DNA from: Aggregatibacter aphrophilus ATCC 33389
GTDB lineage: Bacteria > Pseudomonadota > Gammaproteobacteria > Enterobacterales > Pasteurellaceae
DNA length: 64,000 bases
Assembly: GCF_900636915.1 (NCBI RefSeq)
Contig: NZ_LR134327.1
Coordinates: 1,674,001 to 1,738,000 of the forward strand
Direction of reading: 5' to 3'
In this document: one piece after another, positions 1 through 10,012 of the stretch
Layout: every line of letters starts with the position of its first letter
How positions within the stretch are numbered: position 1 is the stretch's first letter
Position numbers and translations under genes: made by a program
The notes under the pieces: generated by a model
What the model saw: the letters and a program-made list of their open reading frames with translations, nothing else
Told to the model about the DNA's origin: nothing
Database searches by the model: none

Positions 1-1256
1 TCTAAACATTTGGCAATCAAAACTTTTTGTTGATTCCCGCCGGATAAGGTTCTGGCTGCTTGCTGCTTATCACTGAATTTAATTCCAATCGCGCGATGAT
101 AACGTTCTAAAATGGCACTTTCCTTTTTCGTATCTAACCAGAATCCCATGTTGTTATAGGTCAATCCACACACATTCCATGTCAGTGGTGAGTCCAAATA
201 TAACCCTGAGGCTTGGCGGTCTTCCGGCAAATAAACAATGCCCTGCTCCAACCGTGCTTTGGTATCGCAATCACTGATCTCATGAAAATTAAAAAAAATC
301 TGACCGCACTTTTGTTTTCGTAGGCCATACAGGGTTTCTGCAAGTTCGGTACGCCCGGCTCCCACCACGCCTGCCAAGCCTAGAATTTCACCGGGATAAA
401 TGTCGAAGGAAATATTTTTAAACCCCTCTCCTGTCAGATTAACGACTTTCAGAATCGGTTTATCATTACGCTTTATTCGATGGTGGCCGGGCAATTCCAG
501 CCACAATTTTTGGCTTTCGGTGAGTTGGGCATTTTTAGCTTTCGGGGTAATCGCGGTGATTACTTCGTCTTTATTTAATTCGGCGGTTTTACCGCTTAAG
601 GCGATGTAACCGTCACGCATAACACTAATGCGATGAGAAATTTTCCACACTTCAGGCAATTTGTGCGAGATGAAAACAATCCCGACGCCTTTATCCAGTA
701 AGGATTGGATTTTTTTAAATAAATTCTCCGTTTCAATAGGTGTTAGTGAAGCGGTCGGTTCATCTAAAATCAAAATGGATGCATTACGCATGAGTCCCCG
801 CATAATCTCTACCAGCTGTTGATCTGCCACTTCTAATAAACCGGCAGGCATTTCTAACTTCAGATGAGAATTTAATTCACGCAAAAGTGCGGTCAGTTTT
901 TCCGATGTTTTTTCGTTGCGGGGCAAACCGAACAGAATATTTTCTTTCACCGTTAAATTTGGAAATAACAACGGTTCTTGCGGCACCAGATAAATGCCAA
1001 GCTGATGGGCTTTGTTCGGCGACAGCTTATGTTGCAATGTGCCATGAATGAGCAATTCACCACTATCTTGTGGCTGAATACCGGCAATGATTTTAACCAG
1101 CGTAGATTTGCCCGCACCATTGCCGCCCAATAAGGCATGCACTTCACCTGCGTATAAAGAAAAATCAATTGCTTTTAATACTTCCACACCGGAAAAAGAT
1201 TTACTGATATTTCGGGCGGAAATTAAACATGGCTGTTCAGAAACTTGAGTTTGCAT
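1..1256 (-). CDS. lsrA: LsrA, autoinducer-2 ABC importer ATPase (partial, C-terminus outside window)
   Basis: Energises import of the quorum signal AI-2 through the LsrCDB permease and binding protein. The first 418 codons are visible. The first ABC domain has a Walker A reading GGNGAGKST near residue 47 and a Walker B ending LDEPTAS; the second carries GAGRTE in the Walker A position, and LSGGNQQK, the ABC signature, is cut off at the window edge. Two tandem ABC domains of this kind are typical of sugar/AI-2 (Rbs/Lsr-type) importers. ATG at 1256 is used; an in-frame ATG at 1268 is the alternative. It is transcribed divergently from lsrR and lsrK, which fixes the identity as lsrA rather than rbsA or mglA. 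The rest of the transport operon should lie to the left. Confidence 0.9.
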   Translation of the reverse strand, partial: MQTQVSEQPCLISARNISKSFSGVEVLKAIDFSLYAGEVHALLGGNGAGKSTLVKIIAGIQPQDSGELLIHGTLQHKLSPNKAHQLGIYLVPQEPLLFPNLTVKENILFGLPRNEKTSEKLTALLRELNSHLKLEMPAGLLEVADQQLVEIMRGLMRNASILILDEPTASLTPIETENLFKKIQSLLDKGVGIVFISHKLPEVWKISHRISVMRDGYIALSGKTAELNKDEVITAITPKAKNAQLTESQKLWLELPGHHRIKRNDKPILKVVNLTGEGFKNISFDIYPGEILGLAGVVGAGRTELAETLYGLRKQKCGQIFFNFHEISDCDTKARLEQGIVYLPEDRQASGLYLDSPLTWNVCGLTYNNMGFWLDTKKESAILERYHRAIGIKFSDKQQAARTLSGGNQQKVLIAKCL

Positions 1257-1330
1257 TTTACCCACCATACACATTGAACAAATGTATTTTATATAAAACA
1301 TTTTTTCAGAATGTTATGTGTAATCTTTAA

Positions 1331-1360
1331 AAATTTCTGCGAGCCTGATCACAAATTTGG
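1331..1360. promoter_or_regulatory. Candidate CRP site in the lsrR-lsrA intergenic region
   Basis: TGCGA, six bases, then TCACA at 1338-1353, with AAATTT on both outer flanks (1331-1336 and 1353-1358). This is close to the CRP consensus TGTGA-N6-TCACA. The TGCGA half is the form seen in Sxy-dependent CRP-S sites of Haemophilus. Position between divergent lsr operons fits the known cAMP-CRP control of lsr genes. Binding itself is inferred. Confidence 0.5.
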
Positions 1361-1392
1361 ATCGAAAGACAAGAGTATTGTTACTTTTTTCT

Positions 1393-1418
1393 AAAAAAGT
1401 GATCTTCGTCATGCTTTT
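1393..1418. promoter_or_regulatory. Second, weaker candidate CRP site upstream of lsrR
   Basis: AGTGA-N6-TCATG at 1398-1413 with A-rich left and T-rich right flanks, four and three matches to the two CRP half sites. Weaker than the site at 1331-1360 and offered only because of the divergent lsr context. Confidence 0.3.
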
Positions 1419-1505
1419 ACAAAAAAGCGAAAGGAACAATTGATAATAAGTAAAAACAAATGAATAATGATGCTCAATCAGCCACAAAAATTAAAATAAA
1501 AAAAC

Positions 1506-2471
1506 ATGAATGAACTAACATCAAATCAACAAGAATTTATTCAAACCATTAGTGAAGAGGATCTGTTGGCGAGAATCGCATGGTTCTACTATCACGACAA
1601 CCTAACCCAAAGCGAAATTGGCGATAAATTAAAATTACCGCGTTTAAAAGTCTCCAGACTGCTGGAGAAAGGTCGGCAATCCGGCATTATCAAAGTGCAA
1701 ATTAATTCCCGTTTCACCGGTTGTTTGGAGTTGGAAGAGGCATTGCAACAGTATTTTAATCTGAAACATATTCGTATTTTGCCTGCCTTGCCACAACATG
1801 AAATTAATGAGCGCTTGGGTGTTGGCGCGGCGCAAATGTTAATGTCGTTACTCAAACCGAATCAAATGTTGGCAATCGGATTTGGCGATACCATCATGAA
1901 AACATTGAAATATGCCAACGAATTTATTACCCACAATGCCATAAAACTGATTACCTTATCCGGTGGCGTTGGGCCCTACATGAAAGGTATCGGTCAATTG
2001 GACGGTTCTTGTTCCGTCAGTATTATTCCGGCACCGTTGCGGGCCTCATCAACGGAAGCGGCAAGGCTTTTTAAACGGGAATCTTGCGTCCGGGATATTA
2101 TGTTGGCGGCCTGTAGCGCCAATGCAGCAATTGTCGGTATCGGAGCCACCCGCCAAAAGGGGCAGGCAACACTACTGCGTTCCGGCTATATTACGGAAGA
2201 AAAACAACAGATTATCCGTAGCCAAGGCGCAGTCGGTGATATTCTCGGCTATTTTATGCGCAAAGACGGCTGTTTACAGCCCGATATGCCCTTACACGAG
2301 GAATTAATTAGTGTGCCGTTGGAAAATCTCAAGAAAATTCCAAATGTTATTGGGATTGCGGGAGGTGAAGACAAAGTGGAAGCAATTTTAAGTGCATTGT
2401 ATGGAAAACATATTAATTCATTGGTAACGGAAGAAAACACGGCTCGGATGATGTTAGCGCAGTTAGTTTAG
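1506..2471 (+). CDS. lsrR: LsrR, phospho-AI-2-responsive repressor
   Basis: SorC/DeoR-type sugar-phosphate-sensing repressor of lsr genes, released when it binds phosphorylated AI-2. The N-terminal helix-turn-helix is visible around residues 20-60 ([21 protein letters not shown], followed by [10 protein letters not shown]). The rest is the SorC sugar-binding domain with [14 protein letters not shown] and, near the end, [12 protein letters not shown]. At 321 residues it has the usual family length. It is followed 48 bp downstream by lsrK in the same direction and faces lsrA, the classic lsrRK arrangement. CRP-like sites lie in its promoter region. Confidence 0.95.
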   Translation: MNELTSNQQEFIQTISEEDLLARIAWFYYHDNLTQSEIGDKLKLPRLKVSRLLEKGRQSGIIKVQINSRFTGCLELEEALQQYFNLKHIRILPALPQHEINERLGVGAAQMLMSLLKPNQMLAIGFGDTIMKTLKYANEFITHNAIKLITLSGGVGPYMKGIGQLDGSCSVSIIPAPLRASSTEAARLFKRESCVRDIMLAACSANAAIVGIGATRQKGQATLLRSGYITEEKQQIIRSQGAVGDILGYFMRKDGCLQPDMPLHEELISVPLENLKKIPNVIGIAGGEDKVEAILSALYGKHINSLVTEENTARMMLAQLV

Positions 2472-2519
2472 CGAAAGGTTTTGAATAAGAGCGATTTTCT
2501 TCCTAAATAACAGGAGGAA

Positions 2520-4097
2520 ATGATGAGTCATCAAGCAACTTATTTAATGGCATTGGACGCAGGTACCGGCAGTGTTCGTGCAGTCATTTTTGATTTAAAT
2601 GGTAACCAGATCACCGCCGCACAACGGGAATGGACGCATTTCTCTGATCCGAATATCCCCGGCTCAATGGAGTTTGACCTGGCCAATAACTGGCAACTAA
2701 CCTGTGAGTGTATTCAACAGTCGTTAACCAAGTCTCAAATTCAGCCGCAACAAATCGCCGCAATATCCACCTGTTCCATGCGTGAAGGCATTGTGCTTTA
2801 TGACGAACATAAAACGCCGATTTGGGCTTGTGGCAACGTTGATGCTCGTGCGGTGGAAGAAGTAAAAGAATTAAAAACCCTATATAACTATACTTTTGAG
2901 CAACAACTCTATTCGATATCCGGGCAAACTCTAGCGCTTAGCGCCGTTCCCCGTTTACTCTGGCTTGCCCATCACCGTCCGGATATTTATCGTCAAACAA
3001 AAGCCATCTCCATGATTAGCGATTGGTTGGCATTTATGTTAAGTGGTGAACTCGCGGTTGAACCTTCCAATGCCGGCACAACAGGAATGTTAAACCTGAA
3101 AACACGTCAATGGTCTCCCGAGTTACTGGATATGGCGGGACTCAATGCCAATATTCTAACGCCTGTTAAAGAAACAGGAACCTTATTGGGTAAAGTCACG
3201 ACGCAAGTTGCTAATCAAACCGGCTTGCAGGAAGGTACACCGGTCGTTGTTGGTGGGGGGGATGTGCAACTTGGTTGCATCGGTTTAGGTGTCACCGAAC
3301 ATGCTCAAACAGCAGTTATCGGCGGTACATTTTGGCAACAAGTGGTTAACCTCCCTCAAGCGGTAACCGACCCCGAAATGAATGTGCGCATCAATCCGCA
3401 TGTGATTCCTCCATTAGTACAAGCGGAATCTATTAGTTTTTTCACCGGATTAACCATGCGTTGGTTCCGCGATGCCTTTTGTGAAGAGGAAAAAAGATTG
3501 GCCGAGCGCTTAGGCGTGGATGCTTACAGTTTACTGGAACAAATGGCAGAACGTGTACCAGTTGGAGCTAATAATGTCATTCCGATTTTCTCCGATGCGA
3601 TGCATTTTAAATCTTGGTATCACGCCGCACCGTCTTTCATTAACATCTCTATCGATCCAGATAAGTGCAATAAAGCCGTCTTATTCCGTGCATTAGAAGA
3701 AAATGCCGCGATTGTATCTTCTTGCAATTTGGAGCAGGTTCAAAAATTTTCCGGAGTTAAACTAACCTCTATCGTCTTTGCCGGAGGCGGTTCGAAAGGC
3801 AAGTTATGGAGCCAAATTTTAGCGGATGTCACCGGCTTAATCGTGAATATTCCAGTTGTCAAAGAAGCAACTGCATTAGGTTGCGCCATTGCGGCCGGCG
3901 TTGGGGTTGGACTCTACTCTTCTTTAGCCGAAGCCGGTAAGAAATTAGTGAAATTTGAGCGACAACATCAACCAAATTCGGAAAATCATGCTTTATACCA
4001 AGTGCATAAAAAGCAATGGGTCAATATTTATAAAAGACAGCTACAACTGGTTGATAGCGGGTTAACAACCTCACTTTGGAAAGCGCCCGGTATATAA
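2520..4097 (+). CDS. lsrK: LsrK, autoinducer-2 kinase
   Basis: FGGY-family carbohydrate kinase that phosphorylates imported AI-2 in the cytoplasm, trapping it and making the LsrR ligand. The N-terminal phosphate-binding segment [14 protein letters not shown] sits at residues 12-25; [10 protein letters not shown] (about residue 243) and [12 protein letters not shown] (about 420) are the later ATP-binding motifs. Length of 525 residues is normal for LsrK. A strong AGGAGG precedes two consecutive ATG codons (2520 and 2523), either of which may be used. Second gene of the lsrRK operon, followed by a clear terminator. Confidence 0.95.
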   Translation: MMSHQATYLMALDAGTGSVRAVIFDLNGNQITAAQREWTHFSDPNIPGSMEFDLANNWQLTCECIQQSLTKSQIQPQQIAAISTCSMREGIVLYDEHKTPIWACGNVDARAVEEVKELKTLYNYTFEQQLYSISGQTLALSAVPRLLWLAHHRPDIYRQTKAISMISDWLAFMLSGELAVEPSNAGTTGMLNLKTRQWSPELLDMAGLNANILTPVKETGTLLGKVTTQVANQTGLQEGTPVVVGGGDVQLGCIGLGVTEHAQTAVIGGTFWQQVVNLPQAVTDPEMNVRINPHVIPPLVQAESISFFTGLTMRWFRDAFCEEEKRLAERLGVDAYSLLEQMAERVPVGANNVIPIFSDAMHFKSWYHAAPSFINISIDPDKCNKAVLFRALEENAAIVSSCNLEQVQKFSGVKLTSIVFAGGGSKGKLWSQILADVTGLIVNIPVVKEATALGCAIAAGVGVGLYSSLAEAGKKLVKFERQHQPNSENHALYQVHKKQWVNIYKRQLQLVDSGLTTSLWKAPGI

Positions 4098-4115
4098 TTC
4101 CGGCTATTCATAACG

Positions 4116-4152
4116 AAAAAAATCGTAGAGACAAAATCTCTACGATTTTTTA
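4116..4152 (+). terminator. Rho-independent terminator of lsrRK
   Basis: Perfect 11-bp stem (4121-4131 with 4137-4147), five-base loop and a T-run, 20 bp after the lsrK stop. The A-run on the left side means it could also stop minus-strand transcripts coming from bioD. Confidence 0.85.
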
Positions 4153-4211
4153 TTAGGCAATGACTAAGTATAAATTCATTGCAAAAAATGACCGCACTTT
4201 TGCCTTATTTC

Positions 4212-4940
4212 CTAAGCCACCAATTCTGTTTGCATATAGGTTAAGCGATCAAGATTAGTGATAAAACGGCTTAGATCTTGTTCTTCCGGTTTATGGATGT
4301 AAGACACTTCACCTAATAACGGTGCATCAATTTTTTGCTTTAAGGTCTCAATAATTTCAGCGTAATAACCTAAACAAGGGTTAATGCGATTAGCAACCCA
4401 ACCTAATAATGGCAAACCGCAATCAAGAATTGCTTTTGCCGTCAGCAATGTGTGATTGATACACCCTTCTTTAATACCTACAACCAAAACAACAGGCATA
4501 TTATGCTCGGCAACCCAATCGGCGAAACTATAATCTTTGTTAATCGGTGTCAGCCAACCAAAAGCCCCTTCCACCAAAATAGACTGATAACATGAAGATA
4601 AACGTGTCAAATCAGCATTTAATTTACTAATTTGTACCCGTTTACAATTTTCCGTCAGAATTGGCATAGAGTGTAAAAAGGTATAGCTGTTAATGTCTTC
4701 ATAGCTTACATTTTCTTTGGTGCTATGCATTAAGGTGAGCACGTCGGAATTATCCTTGGCATCATAATCATCAGTGGCGAGTTTTTGGTAATCGGGATAA
4801 ACGATATCTTCTTGCCCATAGGCAATGGGCTTATAACCGACAATTTGTACGCCAGCTTTTTGAAGTGCCTGCATAATTGCGCGACTAACGACGGTTTTGC
4901 CGACATTGGTGTCTGTACCCGTAACAAAAAAACTACTCAT
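4212..4940 (-). CDS. bioD: Dethiobiotin synthetase BioD
   Basis: ATP-dependent carboxylation of 7,8-diaminopelargonate to dethiobiotin, the penultimate step of biotin synthesis. P-loop GTDTNVGKT at residues 8-16; the second signature VEGAFGWLTPI is near residue 132. I chose ATG 4940 because AGAGGAAG lies just upstream and the protein then begins at the conserved FFVTGTDT strand; the longer start at 4958 would put that ribosome site inside the gene. 242 residues. No other bio genes are in the window, as is common for Pasteurellaceae with scattered bioD copies. It lies 95 bp downstream of the ROK regulator in the same direction. Confidence 0.9.
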   Translation of the reverse strand: MSSFFVTGTDTNVGKTVVSRAIMQALQKAGVQIVGYKPIAYGQEDIVYPDYQKLATDDYDAKDNSDVLTLMHSTKENVSYEDINSYTFLHSMPILTENCKRVQISKLNADLTRLSSCYQSILVEGAFGWLTPINKDYSFADWVAEHNMPVVLVVGIKEGCINHTLLTAKAILDCGLPLLGWVANRINPCLGYYAEIIETLKQKIDAPLLGEVSYIHKPEEQDLSRFITNLDRLTYMQTELVA

Positions 4941-5035
4941 TGTCTTCCTCTTTCTCATACTAGTGGCAGAATTCTAAGGGAAATTCCAATGAGTAATATT
5001 GAGCTAAAACAAAAATTGATAGATTTCTCTTATTT

Positions 5036-6250
5036 TTATTCGTTTTTTACCAAATAAGTCAACAAACTCCCATCATAAATCCCTTGTTTAATCGCGGCAC
5101 CAGCAACAATCGGGCTATTCCATTCGTATTTACCGGTAATCACTTCCACGGGAGCTTCTTTGTTCGATAAATAGGCAGATAATTTGTGATTTAGTTGTTC
5201 AAGAAAAATGTCTTTAACTACCAATAAGCCGGAATTCAACATAACTCTTTGTGCAGAGAAAATATTAACCAAATTCATTAAAATATAAGCAAAACAATCT
5301 GTTATATGGTCTAAAATGCGCAATGCATTTCTTTCGTTTTGTTTAATTTGTTCACATAAGAATTTTATTTTGTCAGAATTATTGGTGAATATATTATTCG
5401 GATATAAAGCGTCCACAAGTTGCACAATGGCGCGATGTGTAATTTGATGCTGCACTTGATAGCGTTTAACTTCAGGCAGATCATGATTCATCAGTGCCTG
5501 TAGTTCGTTTAGTCTTGGCACGATCAAATGATCAATATTCACCCGCTCCTGTTCACGATTAAACAAAACTTCACCCTGTGACAATACGCTAAGATTGATT
5601 TCCTCATCCAATTGTATGAATAACACATCGTCACAATTAATGACATTGCCTAAAGTCGATTCGGCTAATAACCAGGTTTTAAAATATTCGGTAATTAAAA
5701 TCGGCACTTTGAAATAAGGTTTAAATAAGGTTTTTAAATCCAAATGTTCAAATTTCGTATGGCCCAATTTAATTAAACAACCCTCCTTATCCAATTCACC
5801 GCCGACAGTAACAGAAAAAGTAATGGGCCTCGCCAATGCATGACTTTCTGCAAGAAATTGTTTCAAACTTCGCACTAAAAACTTATCTAAATGCTGTAAG
5901 TCGTTTTTTAATAAAGGAAAAATGTATTGTTCGATAATCGCACCGTCTAGTTCGCTTAGGATGATTTCAAACCGATCTTCCATTAAGGTGGCGCATAAAG
6001 CCTGCCAATAAAATGGAGACACACATAGTGCAATGGCAGGACGTCCGCGTACATCCGTTGTACGCACTGTTTTTTCCATAACTAAACGTTCTTCAATTAA
6101 GGTTCGGCTTAAGGAAGTGATGGAGGCCGGCGCCAAGCCGGAAAGTTTTGATAACTCAATGCGGGAAATTTCTTCAAATTGTTCAATTAGTCGGTAAATT
6201 TTACCTAATTGGATTAAACGTAATGGGGTTTTTTCTTCCTTTCTCATCAA
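5036..6250 (-). CDS. NagC/Mlc-like ROK-family regulator lacking the zinc motif
   Basis: 404 residues. The N-terminal winged helix-turn-helix is intact (about residues 17-65: EISRIELSKLSGLAPASITS, then a wing ending DVRGRPAIAL). The remainder follows the ROK fold at low similarity. The cysteine-rich zinc motif that defines Mlc, NagC and ROK kinases (GHxxxxxxGxxCxCGxxGCLE) is absent: the matching stretch around residues 225-255 has no cysteine. So it is probably a transcription regulator whose sugar or phosphotransferase partner contact has been remodelled. Its target genes are unknown; bioD lies directly downstream and asnS is divergent. Mlc paralogue is the nearest specific label, with low certainty. 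Confidence 0.65.
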   Translation of the reverse strand: MMRKEEKTPLRLIQLGKIYRLIEQFEEISRIELSKLSGLAPASITSLSRTLIEERLVMEKTVRTTDVRGRPAIALCVSPFYWQALCATLMEDRFEIILSELDGAIIEQYIFPLLKNDLQHLDKFLVRSLKQFLAESHALARPITFSVTVGGELDKEGCLIKLGHTKFEHLDLKTLFKPYFKVPILITEYFKTWLLAESTLGNVINCDDVLFIQLDEEINLSVLSQGEVLFNREQERVNIDHLIVPRLNELQALMNHDLPEVKRYQVQHQITHRAIVQLVDALYPNNIFTNNSDKIKFLCEQIKQNERNALRILDHITDCFAYILMNLVNIFSAQRVMLNSGLLVVKDIFLEQLNHKLSAYLSNKEAPVEVITGKYEWNSPIVAGAAIKQGIYDGSLLTYLVKNE

Positions 6251-6441
6251 ATAATTCCATATTGTTATAATAATTAATTTACTGAAATTATTTATACCAG
6301 TTCGTTTTTTTTACTCAAGTGCTTTACATTAAATCTGCGTCTCACATCACAAAAATAAAAACTTCCGATACGCTTTGGCAATTATTCTAACTTGAGGTAA
6401 ACTAACGCGGTTTATGAAAATGCATTAATTTTGAGGTATAT

Positions 6442-7845
6442 ATGACGAAAATTGCATCAATTGTAGATGTACTACAAGGCAAAATTGCAATTGGCGAAAA
6501 AGTGACTGTGCGCGGTTGGGTGCGCACCCGTCGCGATTCCAAAGCAGGCCTATCCTTTCTTGCCGTTTATGACGGTTCTTGCTTCGCACCAATTCAAGCT
6601 ATCGTAAATAATGACATCACCAATTATGAATCTGAAGTGTTACGTTTAACCGCCGGCTGTTCCGTTATTGTGACAGGGACAGTGGTTGAATCCCCGGCTG
6701 AAGGACAAGCCGTTGAGTTACAAGCGGAAAATGTAGAAGTTGCCGGTTGGGTGGAAGACCCGGAAACCTATCCGATGGCAGCCAAACGCCACTCTATCGA
6801 ATATCTACGCGAAGTAGCACACTTGCGTCCTCGCACAAATATCATTGGTGCCGTTGCACGTGTTCGTCACTGCTTAGCACAAGCCATTCATCGTTTCTTC
6901 CACGAGCAAGGTTTCTATTGGGTTGCCACCCCGTTAATCACCGCTTCTGATACAGAAGGCGCAGGTGAAATGTTCCGAGTTTCCACCTTAGACTTGGAAA
7001 ACTTGCCACGCACAGACAAAGGTGCGGTGGATTTTAGCGAAGATTTTTTTGGTAAAGAATCGTTCTTAACCGTATCCGGCCAATTAAACGGTGAAACTTA
7101 TGCTTGCGCATTAAGTAAAATCTATACTTTGGGGCCAACATTCCGCGCCGAAAACTCAAATACTACGCGCCATTTAGCGGAATTCTGGATGATTGAACCG
7201 GAAGTGGCTTTCGCAACACTCGCCGACAACGCAAAACTTGCCGAAGATATGTTGAAATATGTTTTCCGCGCAGTTTTAGCTGAGCGTCGCGATGATTTAG
7301 AATTCTTTGCTAAACATGTTGACGGTGATGTCATTAATCGCTTGGAACGTTTCATTAATTCCGATTTTGCGCAAGTAGATTACACCGATGCTATTGAGAT
7401 TTTATTGAAATCCGGCAAAACCTTTGAATTCCCGGTTTCTTGGGGTATCGATCTTTCTTCCGAACATGAACGCTATTTGGCAGAAGAATATTTCAAATCC
7501 CCTGTTGTGGTGAAAAACTATCCGAAAGACATCAAAGCCTTCTATATGCGTTTAAACGATGACGGAAAAACCGTTGCGGCAATGGACGTGTTAGCACCGG
7601 GAATCGGTGAGATCATCGGCGGTTCACAACGTGAGGAACGCTTAGACATGTTAGATAAACGTATGGTAGAAATGGGCTTAAACCCGGAAGATTATTGGTG
7701 GTATCGTGATTTACGTCGTTACGGTACTGTGCCGCATTCCGGTTTTGGTCTAGGTTTTGAGCGTCTAATCGTATATGTGACAGGGTTACAAAACATCCGT
7801 GATGTTATCCCGTTCCCACGTGCGCCACGCAATGCTAATTTCTAA
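6442..7845 (+). CDS. asnS: Asparaginyl-tRNA synthetase
   Basis: Charges tRNA-Asn with asparagine. N-terminal OB-fold anticodon-binding domain about residues 15-105 ([11 protein letters not shown]), then the class IIb catalytic domain with motif 2 around [11 protein letters not shown] and motif 3 [15 protein letters not shown] near residue 435. The ending [11 protein letters not shown] is diagnostic for AsnS. 467 residues, the normal length. Monocistronic, with a terminator 16 bp downstream. Confidence 0.97.
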   Translation: MTKIASIVDVLQGKIAIGEKVTVRGWVRTRRDSKAGLSFLAVYDGSCFAPIQAIVNNDITNYESEVLRLTAGCSVIVTGTVVESPAEGQAVELQAENVEVAGWVEDPETYPMAAKRHSIEYLREVAHLRPRTNIIGAVARVRHCLAQAIHRFFHEQGFYWVATPLITASDTEGAGEMFRVSTLDLENLPRTDKGAVDFSEDFFGKESFLTVSGQLNGETYACALSKIYTLGPTFRAENSNTTRHLAEFWMIEPEVAFATLADNAKLAEDMLKYVFRAVLAERRDDLEFFAKHVDGDVINRLERFINSDFAQVDYTDAIEILLKSGKTFEFPVSWGIDLSSEHERYLAEEYFKSPVVVKNYPKDIKAFYMRLNDDGKTVAAMDVLAPGIGEIIGGSQREERLDMLDKRMVEMGLNPEDYWWYRDLRRYGTVPHSGFGLGFERLIVYVTGLQNIRDVIPFPRAPRNANF

Positions 7846-7856
7846 TACTTAAAAAA

Positions 7857-7899
7857 ACAAAAATCCCCTTTTCAACTATGAATAAGGGGATTTTTTTTA
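7857..7899 (+). terminator. Terminator after asnS
   Basis: Ten-base inverted repeat 7861-7870 / 7884-7893 centred on CCCC/GGGG, followed by eight T. Confidence 0.85.
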
Positions 7900-7949
7900 T
7901 AACGGTAAAAACATATTTAAAACTCACCGCACTTTAAAATATCAAACAA

Positions 7950-7982
7950 CAAAAAAGATACCAATGTGCGGTATCTTTTTTC
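7950..7982 (-). terminator. Terminator of the sspA-sspB operon
   Basis: Inverted repeat AAAAAGATACC / GGTATCTTTTT at 7952-7962 and 7970-7980 located just beyond the sspB stop; on the minus strand the stem is followed by a T-run. Confidence 0.8.
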
Positions 7983-8010
7983 GGTGTTTTTTCTATTTGA
8001 TGATGAACGG

Positions 8011-8454
8011 CTATTTTACAATACGTAAATGAGAAGAGGATTTTTTCTCTGTACTTTTTTGCTTTTCCGTTTTATCAACCACATTCTCAAAACTCGTTGG
8101 TTGCTCTTCAGCTTGTTCCGGATGTTCATAAACAGCTTCCGGTTCAAACATCACGCCGTCGCCATTTTCGCGGGCATAAATAGCTAATGCTGCCCCCATA
8201 GGAATATAAATATCTTGTGGCACACCACGAAAACGAGCATTAAATTGAATAAAATCATTGGTGAGCTGCAAATTACCCGTGGCGCTGGCAGATAAATTCA
8301 ACACGATTTGCCCGTCTTTCACATATTCAACCGGTACCTTCACGCCCCAATAAGTAGCATCGACCACTAAATACGGCGTAAAGTCATTATCAATCAACCA
8401 ATCGTAATATGCTCTTAATAAATAAGGACGTTTCGGAGATGATTTATATTCCAT
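8011..8454 (-). CDS. sspB: ClpXP specificity factor SspB
   Basis: Adaptor that delivers ssrA-tagged polypeptides to the ClpXP protease. The N-terminal two-thirds (about residues 1-112) is the SspB substrate-binding fold, starting with the conserved RPYLLRAYYDWLIDN; a charged flexible linker follows; the final LRIVK matches the short C-terminal ClpX-binding (XB) module. 147 residues. Directly downstream of sspA (11 bp) on the same strand, as throughout gamma-proteobacteria. Confidence 0.95.
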   Translation of the reverse strand: MEYKSSPKRPYLLRAYYDWLIDNDFTPYLVVDATYWGVKVPVEYVKDGQIVLNLSASATGNLQLTNDFIQFNARFRGVPQDIYIPMGAALAIYARENGDGVMFEPEAVYEHPEQAEEQPTSFENVVDKTEKQKSTEKKSSSHLRIVK

Positions 8455-8465
8455 TTGTCGACCTA

Positions 8466-9107
8466 TTATTTCTCATCCATTAAATTTTTTGGTGCTAATT
8501 CACCCACGGATTGTAAGAAAGAATCGCGCTCAAACACACGAGACATATAAGCTTTGATTGCTTTACTGCCGGCACCGCTGAATTCCACGCCTAATTCCTG
8601 CATACGCCACAACAATGGTGCGACATAGCAGTCGATAAGACTAAATTCGTCACTCATAAAATAGGTGTGTTGATTGAAAATTGGAGAGATCGCAAGAATC
8701 TCTTCTTTCAGTTGTTTTAACGCACTTGCACGTTCTGCGTCAGACAGATCATTTTGTGCTTTCTCTAAAGTAGGATACCAATCTTGCTCAATGCGTAACA
8801 TTAATAAACGGCTTTTGCCACGCGCCACAGGATAAACCGGCATTAATGGCGGATGAGGAAAACGCTCATCTAAATATTCCATAATAATGCGTGAATTAAA
8901 TAATACTAAATCACGGTCAACCAATGTTGGCACAGTACCATACGGATTGAGTTCCATTAAATCTTCCGGTAATGCTTGCGGATCTACAATTTCCGTTTCA
9001 TAAGCTACGCCTTTCTCTGCTAATACGATTCTTACTTGGTGGCAATAAATATCTGTTTTATTTGAAAATAGCGTCATTATAGAACGTTTATTTGCAGAAC
9101 TTGTCAT
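8466..9107 (-). CDS. sspA: Stringent starvation protein A
   Basis: RNA-polymerase-associated glutathione-S-transferase-like protein involved in starvation and acid stress. N-terminal thioredoxin-like domain (about residues 11-88, with NPYGTVPTLVDRDLVL) and C-terminal helical GST domain. GGAGGA precedes ATG 9107; the internal ATG eleven codons later (MTLFSNKTD) is a weaker alternative. 213 residues. First gene of sspAB. Confidence 0.95.
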   Translation of the reverse strand: MTSSANKRSIMTLFSNKTDIYCHQVRIVLAEKGVAYETEIVDPQALPEDLMELNPYGTVPTLVDRDLVLFNSRIIMEYLDERFPHPPLMPVYPVARGKSRLLMLRIEQDWYPTLEKAQNDLSDAERASALKQLKEEILAISPIFNQHTYFMSDEFSLIDCYVAPLLWRMQELGVEFSGAGSKAIKAYMSRVFERDSFLQSVGELAPKNLMDEK

Positions 9108-9245
9108 CTATTCCTCCGACGACTCAAAATAATAAAAATATTCAGTTGGCATCTTGTGATACCAAGAAAAATGGTCGTTTATTTTACCACAAAGCAGGTT
9201 ACATTTTCCAAGAAAACCATAATCTTTTTGTGTTTATCACAATAA

Positions 9246-9285
9246 AAAAATATCCGTTTCGTAGGTAAAACGGATATTTTTCTGT
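9246..9285 (-). terminator. Terminator of the moa operon
   Basis: Fourteen-base inverted repeat (9246-9259 and 9268-9281) built on TATCCGTTT / AAACGGATA, with T-runs on both strands, about 30 bp after the moaE stop. Could act in both directions. Confidence 0.8.
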
Positions 9286-9310
9286 TTATTTTCTGAGATT
9301 TTACAATATA

Positions 9311-9766
9311 TTATTTCCATTTATCGGCAGCGGCATAATCACTGTCACGTCCTTCAATCCAACGCTCCCCTTTCGTTGTTTGTTCTTTTTTCCAAAAAGG
9401 TGCTTTGGTTTTCAAATAGTCCATTATAAATTCATTGGCGTGGTAAGCATCGCCCCGATGAACAGATGACGTACCCACCAATACAATTTCATCGCCGGTA
9501 TTCAGTTGACCGACACGATGAATAATTGAAATCTTTTGTAAATCCCACCGCACTTTTGCCTGTTGGGCAATATCCAATAACGCTTTATGAGTCATAGCGG
9601 GATAATGCTCCAAATACAAACTGCTGACTTCATCGCCCAAATTTAAGTCGCGCACTTTACCCACAAAAATAACCGTGGCACCTACTGAAGTTTCTTCACT
9701 CAACCAACGATATACTGCATTTTGATCGAAAGTCTGCTCTTGCACCGAAATTTGTATATCGTCCAT
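9311..9766 (-). CDS. moaE: Molybdopterin synthase catalytic subunit MoaE
   Basis: Large subunit of molybdopterin synthase, which inserts the two dithiolene sulfurs into cyclic pyranopterin monophosphate. Conserved GATVIFVGKVRDLN, the histidine/arginine region IIHRVGQL and the catalytic lysine region MDYLKTKAPFWKKE are all visible. 151 residues. Last gene of moaACDE; its start codon lies immediately next to the moaD stop. Confidence 0.95.
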   Translation of the reverse strand: MDDIQISVQEQTFDQNAVYRWLSEETSVGATVIFVGKVRDLNLGDEVSSLYLEHYPAMTHKALLDIAQQAKVRWDLQKISIIHRVGQLNTGDEIVLVGTSSVHRGDAYHANEFIMDYLKTKAPFWKKEQTTKGERWIEGRDSDYAAADKWK

Positions 9767-10012
9767 TTAACCCCCGGTCACTGGTGGGAAAAACGCAATT
9801 TCGTCACCATTTTTAACCGCACTTTCTAACGGCATCAACGTTTGATTAATGGCGACTAAGAGTTTATCCGGTTGCAATGCCAACGCCCATTTGTCTCCTT
9901 TGCCAGTCAAATATTGGCGCAATTGTTCAGCTGTGGCAAAATCACCTTCTATTTCGAGTTTATCTACCCCCACCAATTCTCTGGTTTGGGCAAAAAATAA
10001 GACCGTTAACAT
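9767..10012 (-). CDS. moaD: Molybdopterin synthase sulfur carrier subunit MoaD
   Basis: Ubiquitin-like protein whose C-terminal Gly-Gly is adenylated and thiocarboxylated to carry sulfur to MoaE. The protein ends PPVTGG as required. ATG 10012 is preceded by AAGGAGA and gives 81 residues beginning [15 protein letters not shown], the usual family start; a longer reading to 10054 would run far into moaC. Its start overlaps the moaC stop by 7 bp, suggesting translational coupling. Confidence 0.95.
   Translation of the reverse strand: MLTVLFFAQTRELVGVDKLEIEGDFATAEQLRQYLTGKGDKWALALQPDKLLVAINQTLMPLESAVKNGDEIAFFPPVTGG

Noticed and set aside
400..1168. Open frames of 69-71 codons on both strands inside lsrA
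   Set aside because: The other reading frame is a continuous, well-conserved ABC ATPase; these are shadows.
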